From Anaerolineaceae bacterium (lineage in GTDB: Bacteria; Chloroflexota; Anaerolineae; Anaerolineales; Villigracilaceae), in contig VFJR01000104.1 of assembly GCA_009885945.1 (NCBI GenBank), forward strand, positions 1-34,826: DNA of 34,826 nucleotides, read 5' to 3'. Of this stretch, positions 30,749 to 34,826 are shown piece after piece. How positions within the stretch are numbered: position 1 is the stretch's first letter; each line of letters opens with the position of its first letter. The translations under genes were made by a program, and so were the position numbers. The notes beneath the pieces were generated by a model. The model was not told the origin of the DNA. It ran no database searches and saw only the letters and a list, made by a program, of their open reading frames with translations.

Positions 30749-32178
30749 AATTCTCTGCGAATACTGTGCGCACTACCTTAAATTTTCCTCGCCTTTTATG
30801 GGGCGCGGCGTTATTCACCTTGCCAGTCACTAGTTTTCGCTATTTCCCCTTCATGGGCGAAGGCACCTTGGTGCGCCCGCTGGCGTTATATCCCCTCGCA
30901 ATTCTCATTCCGCTTTTAATAATCCAATGGATGCGCGGCAAACGCCCATCCCCATTCGTCTCTAGCCTCATACCCCTCGCATTATTTACACTGGTTGCCA
31001 TTGCGTTTACAAGTTATGGCGCATTGATCAGCCCCATTCCTCTGCGCGGTCAAATTTATTCAGCGCGTGCCATTCGCGCCATCGCCACACTCTTTATCGG
31101 CTTATCATTTTTCATCACCGCCTCATGGATGAATCGCAGCGAAGACGATCTCAAATTCACCATCAAATGGATTCTCTTTGGCTTATGCCTCAACCTTGTT
31201 TGGAGCGCCATTCAAGCCGTTACATTCTACACACCCTTTCTCGACAAAGTAATGGTCACACATTGGCAGCTCGCATTTTCAGTGCGCGAACTTGTGCGCA
31301 CCAACCGCATCTCAGGCATGGCATACGAACCGTCTTGGCTGGCAGGGCAAATCGCAACTATTTATATGCCCATCCTTTTTTCTTCTTTATTGATGAAAAC
31401 CCGCTTCACCACCAAGCCTTGGTTTGAATCAGCGCTTCTAGCGTTAACCACGCTGTTGCTTTTAGCCACCTACTCCCGCGGCGGATTGCTGATCGTCATC
31501 GCAGTTGCTGGGCTCATGGTTCTACTTGTTGGGCGGGACATGCTCAAACAAATTTGGTTATGGTTTTTTCAAGGCTTTCGCTCAAACTACAAAGAACTCT
31601 TTATTCGTTTCGCATTACTCTTTACGCTTATTGCATTTATCGCTGGTGCTTTTTTATTTTTAGGGCGCAAAAATTACTTCCGCCGCCTATGGGAAACTTC
31701 AGCAGACAGCTTCTCTGAATATATTATAGACATTAACGCGGGCGCGCGCAGTGCTTATGCAACAGGCGCGCTTTCTGCCTACGAAGAGCATCCACTGACA
31801 GGAGTTGGTTTGGGCGCCAGTGGTTTTTACATCTACAATAATTTACCAGATTGGGCGCTGACCACTGTTCCAGAAATCGCAAAACAACTTGACCCTACCA
31901 GTAAGCTTTATCCAAACCCAAAAAATATGTACGCGCGTCTTTTAGCTGAAACAGGTTTAGTTGGGTTTGTATTATTTATGGTTTTCCAATTTAGCATTTT
32001 AGGCGATATTCTTTCTAAATTGCGCGGTAACTCTTTGATGCAATTTCTATCTGTAATGGCACTCTTCGCATGGCTTGCCATTACCTTGTATAATGCAACT
32101 CAAGATTCTTTAGCCACGCCAAATATTTGGCTAATTCCTGGCATCATTGCAGGGATGGCATCTCAGGAGCATTCATGA
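30745..32178 (+). CDS. O-antigen ligase/Wzy polymerase-family membrane protein
   Basis: A 477-residue polytopic protein with about 12 hydrophobic segments, preceded by a cytosolic N-terminus. Helix-flanking motif NPKNMYARLLAETGLVGFVLFMVFQFS is the family signature (Wzy_C/WaaL region), with a large extracytoplasmic loop before it (TSADSFSEYIIDINAGARSAYATGALSAYEEHPLTGVGLGASGF). It either joins repeat units to a carrier or polymerises them. It overlaps the Wzz-like gene and, by 4 bases, the sulfotransferase gene downstream. The polymer's composition cannot be deduced. Confidence 0.88.
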   Translation: MKFSANTVRTTLNFPRLLWGAALFTLPVTSFRYFPFMGEGTLVRPLALYPLAILIPLLIIQWMRGKRPSPFVSSLIPLALFTLVAIAFTSYGALISPIPLRGQIYSARAIRAIATLFIGLSFFITASWMNRSEDDLKFTIKWILFGLCLNLVWSAIQAVTFYTPFLDKVMVTHWQLAFSVRELVRTNRISGMAYEPSWLAGQIATIYMPILFSSLLMKTRFTTKPWFESALLALTTLLLLATYSRGGLLIVIAVAGLMVLLVGRDMLKQIWLWFFQGFRSNYKELFIRFALLFTLIAFIAGAFLFLGRKNYFRRLWETSADSFSEYIIDINAGARSAYATGALSAYEEHPLTGVGLGASGFYIYNNLPDWALTTVPEIAKQLDPTSKLYPNPKNMYARLLAETGLVGFVLFMVFQFSILGDILSKLRGNSLMQFLSVMALFAWLAITLYNATQDSLATPNIWLIPGIIAGMASQEHS

Positions 32179-32903
32179 TCGTTTTATCTGTCGGTATGCC
32201 GCGCGCGGGTTCGGGCTGGCATTACAACCTCATCCAAGATTTGATGAAAACAGCGGGCGCTGTGGATGCACGTGAGATTCGCACGCAATATCGTTTGCAG
32301 AATATTCTTACTGAAGTAAATTGCAACATTGGCGTACTATCTGCACGCAGGTTAGGCATGGTGATGATTCCTGCTGTGCTAGGCAAAACATTTGTGATCA
32401 AAGCCCATTCTGCGCCTACCAACGCCTCACGCTTGCTTTCTGCAACGGGGCTTTTGCGCATTACCTATATTTACCGCGACCCGCGCGATGCCATGCTCTC
32501 GGCTTTTGATTTTGGTCAACGAGCATTGACCAAAGGACGCCCCAACGCTTTCTCTCATCTGACAAATTTTGAGCAAACGCTAAATTTTATGTTGGATTAT
32601 GTTCGTATTTCAGAAAAATGGATAGTAGAGAAAAACATACTATCTGCCCGCTATGAAGATTTGCTAACAAATTACGCCGCCGAATCCAGCCGTCTGCTTG
32701 GATTCCTTAAATTAGACGGAGCCAACCCTCAGGTACAGAAAGTGATCGGGCAATATCTTCCAGATGCGGTGGAAGGTCAACAAGGCACTCATTTCTATAA
32801 AGGCAAGATCGGCAGGTTTCGAGAATTCTATATAGAAGATGAGCAGATCGTCATGAAGCAAAAATTTGGAGCCTATTTGCAGAAAATGGGCTATTTAGCC
32901 TGA
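32175..32903 (+). CDS. Sulfotransferase-like P-loop protein (copy 2)
   Basis: A 242-residue protein with VLSVGMPRAGSGWHYNLIQDLM at the N-terminus (P-loop-like PAPS site) and ITYIYRDPRDAMLSAFDFGQRAL in the middle (RDPRD with Ser, the 3'-phosphate site), both typical of sulfotransferases. YEDLL and the final KGKIGRFREF are also family-like. The ATG at 32175 is chosen because AGGAG lies about 5 bases upstream and the longer frame (from 32127) runs inside the ligase gene; it overlaps the ligase stop by 4 bases. Along with the first sulfotransferase it suggests sulfation of the locus product, and is only distantly similar to it. Confidence 0.83.
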   Translation: MIVLSVGMPRAGSGWHYNLIQDLMKTAGAVDAREIRTQYRLQNILTEVNCNIGVLSARRLGMVMIPAVLGKTFVIKAHSAPTNASRLLSATGLLRITYIYRDPRDAMLSAFDFGQRALTKGRPNAFSHLTNFEQTLNFMLDYVRISEKWIVEKNILSARYEDLLTNYAAESSRLLGFLKLDGANPQVQKVIGQYLPDAVEGQQGTHFYKGKIGRFREFYIEDEQIVMKQKFGAYLQKMGYLA

Positions 32904-32973
32904 TGCTGCCACCGGCAAAAGGTGTAATTTATCTGTAAGCCATAATTTTTGACTCTCTATTATCATTAAATCC

Positions 32974-34737
32974 ATGAAACGCTTCGATACTCCCTACATC
33001 ACCGACTGGTTTGCCATTTCGCTAAGATGGCTGGCATTGGTGGGCATTACTCTTTTACTGGGGCTTTCAGAGTCATTGACCATTAATATTTTGTTACCCT
33101 TGGGCGGGTTAATTCTATGGAATTTAGCCATGACCACACTCGCTGCGCTAAGTGTGCGGCTTTCGTACCACCGCATATTATCTTTTGTGATTGATGTCGT
33201 CCTTGCAGGGGCATTCTATTTGCTGCAAGGCGGATTGGAAGGACCTGCAAAATGGGTGGGTATTTTGCCGATTATGACGGGGGCAGTATATTTCGAATTT
33301 TTTGGCGGTTTGATTGCGGCTGTTCTTATGACATTATTAACGGTCATGAGATTTGAATCTATTTCCTCCTATTCATTTGACTTTTCTACAAAAGCGATTC
33401 CTTCAGCTGTAGTCATGATTGGCGCTGGTGTCTTATTCGGTTTTATAGGCAGGCTGCTGGTTTCAGATTTGCGAAAATCGCGTTCTCATTTTTTTGAATC
33501 TACCGATAAAAAACATCGCGTAGAAAATGAACGTATGCGCGCAATTTACGAATTAACCTCCGCGCTTTCTACGACATTGAACTATAAACGGGTGCTTGAT
33601 TCCGCGTTGGACATTGGGTTTTCTGCATTGAATCCGAATGAAGAGAATCCAGATACTATGGACCCGGACCTTGTGGGTGCAGTGTTGTTATTCAAAGGCG
33701 GTGAGTTGCGTATTGGTTCTGCGCGCAGGTTTACAAATGCTGATTTACGCGTGACATTTGAGGGCAACGAAGGTATTTTGAAAAGAATATTCGATGCTGG
33801 AGATCCTATCCTTACTGATAATGTAGGCTATGACCCCGAACTTGGTCGTGTGGTTGCAATTCGAAATTGTACATCCGCCTATTGTTTCCCTTTACGCAGC
33901 GGATTTAATTTGTATGGCGCCTTGATCTTTGCTCATAAAGACCCCAAATACTTTACACCAGACCGTTGTGACTTATTGGATATTATTGGGCGGCAATCTG
34001 TGGTGGCGATACAAAACGCGCGTTTGTATCAAGACCTAGTAGAAGAGAAAGAACGTATGATGGAAATACATGATGAAGCGCGTAAAAAACTGGCGCGCGA
34101 TCTGCATGATGGTCCTACTCAATCGGTTGCGGCAATGGCAATGCGCCTTAACCTAACCAAACGCATGTTGGGTAAAGATGTAAAGATGGCAATGGAAGAA
34201 GTGATTAAGCTGGAAGAAATGGCGCATCGTACTACCAAAGAAATCCGCCATATGTTATTTACCTTGCGCCCGCTGGTACTTGAATCACAAGGATTAACTG
34301 CCGCGTTAAAACAAATGGCTGATAAGATGAAGGAAACTTACTCGCAGAATGTTGCAATCAATGTAGACGAGAACACTGCTTTTCAATTAGAAATTGGTAA
34401 ACAAGGAGTCTTGTTCTATATTGCAGAAGAAGCTGTAAATAATGCGCGCAAACATGCACAGGCACCCTTAATTTCAGTTAATTTGCGCATGGTAGAAACA
34501 GGAATCGCCATGTTGGAAATTGCAGATAACGGCTTGGGATTTGATGTGGCGGCGATGTCTCAAAATTATGAAAACCGCGCCAATAGCAGTCTGGGTATGG
34601 TAAATCTTAAAGAACGTGCTGAGTTGGTCAGCGGGTTATTACATATCGATTCTGCGCCGGGTAAGGGTGCGCGCATACAGGTGTATGTCCCGCTTTCTGA
34701 AGAAGCATCGGATCGTTTGCATCACGGGCGTAGATAG
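32974..34737 (+). CDS. GAF-containing sensor histidine kinase (NarL/DesK-type, HisKA_3)
   Basis: The 587-residue kinase has an N-terminal membrane region of about five to six helices (residues 13 to about 165), a linker coiled coil, a GAF domain (about 190-345, ending SVVAIQNARLYQDLVEEKERM), then the HisKA_3 dimerisation box ARDLHDGPTQSVAAM with the phospho-acceptor His378, and a HATPase_c domain (EEAVNNARKHAQA, DNGLGFDV, SSLGMVNLKERAELV). These kinases pair with LuxR/NarL-type response regulators. No response regulator is in the window, but it may follow beyond the end. No ribosome binding site is seen before the ATG. Its last bases form the left arm of the terminal palindrome. The signal is unknown. 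Confidence 0.93.
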   Translation: MKRFDTPYITDWFAISLRWLALVGITLLLGLSESLTINILLPLGGLILWNLAMTTLAALSVRLSYHRILSFVIDVVLAGAFYLLQGGLEGPAKWVGILPIMTGAVYFEFFGGLIAAVLMTLLTVMRFESISSYSFDFSTKAIPSAVVMIGAGVLFGFIGRLLVSDLRKSRSHFFESTDKKHRVENERMRAIYELTSALSTTLNYKRVLDSALDIGFSALNPNEENPDTMDPDLVGAVLLFKGGELRIGSARRFTNADLRVTFEGNEGILKRIFDAGDPILTDNVGYDPELGRVVAIRNCTSAYCFPLRSGFNLYGALIFAHKDPKYFTPDRCDLLDIIGRQSVVAIQNARLYQDLVEEKERMMEIHDEARKKLARDLHDGPTQSVAAMAMRLNLTKRMLGKDVKMAMEEVIKLEEMAHRTTKEIRHMLFTLRPLVLESQGLTAALKQMADKMKETYSQNVAINVDENTAFQLEIGKQGVLFYIAEEAVNNARKHAQAPLISVNLRMVETGIAMLEIADNGLGFDVAAMSQNYENRANSSLGMVNLKERAELVSGLLHIDSAPGKGARIQVYVPLSEEASDRLHHGRR

Positions 34738-34826
34738 AGAATATAACGTAAATGATTAGAGCGCTGATGGCAATGATCATTGCCATCAGCGCTCTAATCA
34801 TTTACGTTATATTCTCTATCTACGCC
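34727..34826. repeat. Perfect 100-bp zero-loop palindrome at the window end (likely assembly fold-back)
   Basis: Bases 34777-34826 are the exact reverse complement of 34727-34776. The left arm includes the last codons and stop of the histidine kinase gene, so the right arm repeats that coding end backwards to the last base of the window. No mismatch and no loop argue for a fold-back chimera at a contig end more than for a natural structure. Confidence 0.85.

Noticed and set aside
17136-32903. Whole plus-strand locus as a mobile island
   Set aside because: No integrase, tRNA, flanking direct repeats or transposase; gene style and linkers match the surroundings.
34752-34826. Open frame starting at ATG 34752 that encodes a short hydrophobic peptide (MIRALMAMIIAISALII-like)
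   Set aside because: The second half is the reverse complement of the first half, so the apparent membrane helix is a product of the palindrome.

Overview
The window looks like part of a Chloroflexota genome, most likely class Anaerolineae (inference). The reasons are extracellular proteins with long Thr-Pro-Ser linkers, an NBR1-type Ig-like domain in a secreted bacterial protein, a lipoprotein HtrA with a Pro/Thr/Ser linker, many membrane GT39-type glycosyltransferases, moderate GC, and frequent weak or alternative starts. It is chromosomal. I see no rRNA, tRNA, CRISPR array, insertion sequence or phage module. No stretch above 300 bases lacks a gene; the largest gaps are about 165-230 bases.

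Layout. (1) 1-1.76 kb: the 3' part of a secreted TP-repeat/NBR1-Ig protein, ended by a strong hairpin. (2) 1.9-7.4 kb: pyrimidine biosynthesis genes pyrB, pyrF and pyrE, with a minus-strand acetamidase/formamidase-family gene and a MOSC gene between pyrF and pyrE. Downstream of pyrE are a small GNAT-type protein, a PNPOx-family protein and a broken DUF1905/YdeI-like remnant. (3) 7.37-9.55 kb, minus strand: a CbpA-like DnaJ and an HtrA/DegP lipoprotein protease, a plausible protein-quality pair. (4) 9.66-12.4 kb, plus strand: a LOG-family protein, an AEC transporter and a membrane-anchored gluzincin. (5) 12.46-14.96 kb, minus strand: a closely spaced run of a TIR-domain protein, a CPBP-family intramembrane protease and RadC. 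(6) 15.1-17.1 kb: a large secreted or anchored HExxH peptidase of immune-inhibitor-A type.

(7) 17.1-32.9 kb: a long plus-strand surface-glycan locus with many 1-4 base overlaps. The first part is a CMP-sugar-type cytidylyltransferase, a membrane alkaline-phosphatase-fold (LTA-synthase/sulfatase-like) protein, a 2-hydroxyacid dehydrogenase, an SDR oxidoreductase, a small membrane protein and a DUF115/MptE-like protein. The second part has three GT39-like membrane glycosyltransferases, two paralogous GT2 enzymes, a Wzz-like protein, an O-antigen-ligase/Wzy-like protein and two sulfotransferases. Together they suggest a polymerised, possibly sulfated cell-surface or exported polysaccharide. No priming transferase, flippase or sulfate-activation gene is visible, so the pathway is incomplete here.

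(8) 33.0-34.7 kb: a GAF-containing DesK/NarL-type histidine kinase. The window ends in a perfect 100-base, zero-loop palindrome that folds back through the kinase stop codon, most simply an assembly fold-back artefact.

Small dispersed DNA repeats occur in several places. They include a GTAGAAAGT(A/G)GAAA family at gene 3' ends and a palindromic insertion-like stretch inside pyrF.
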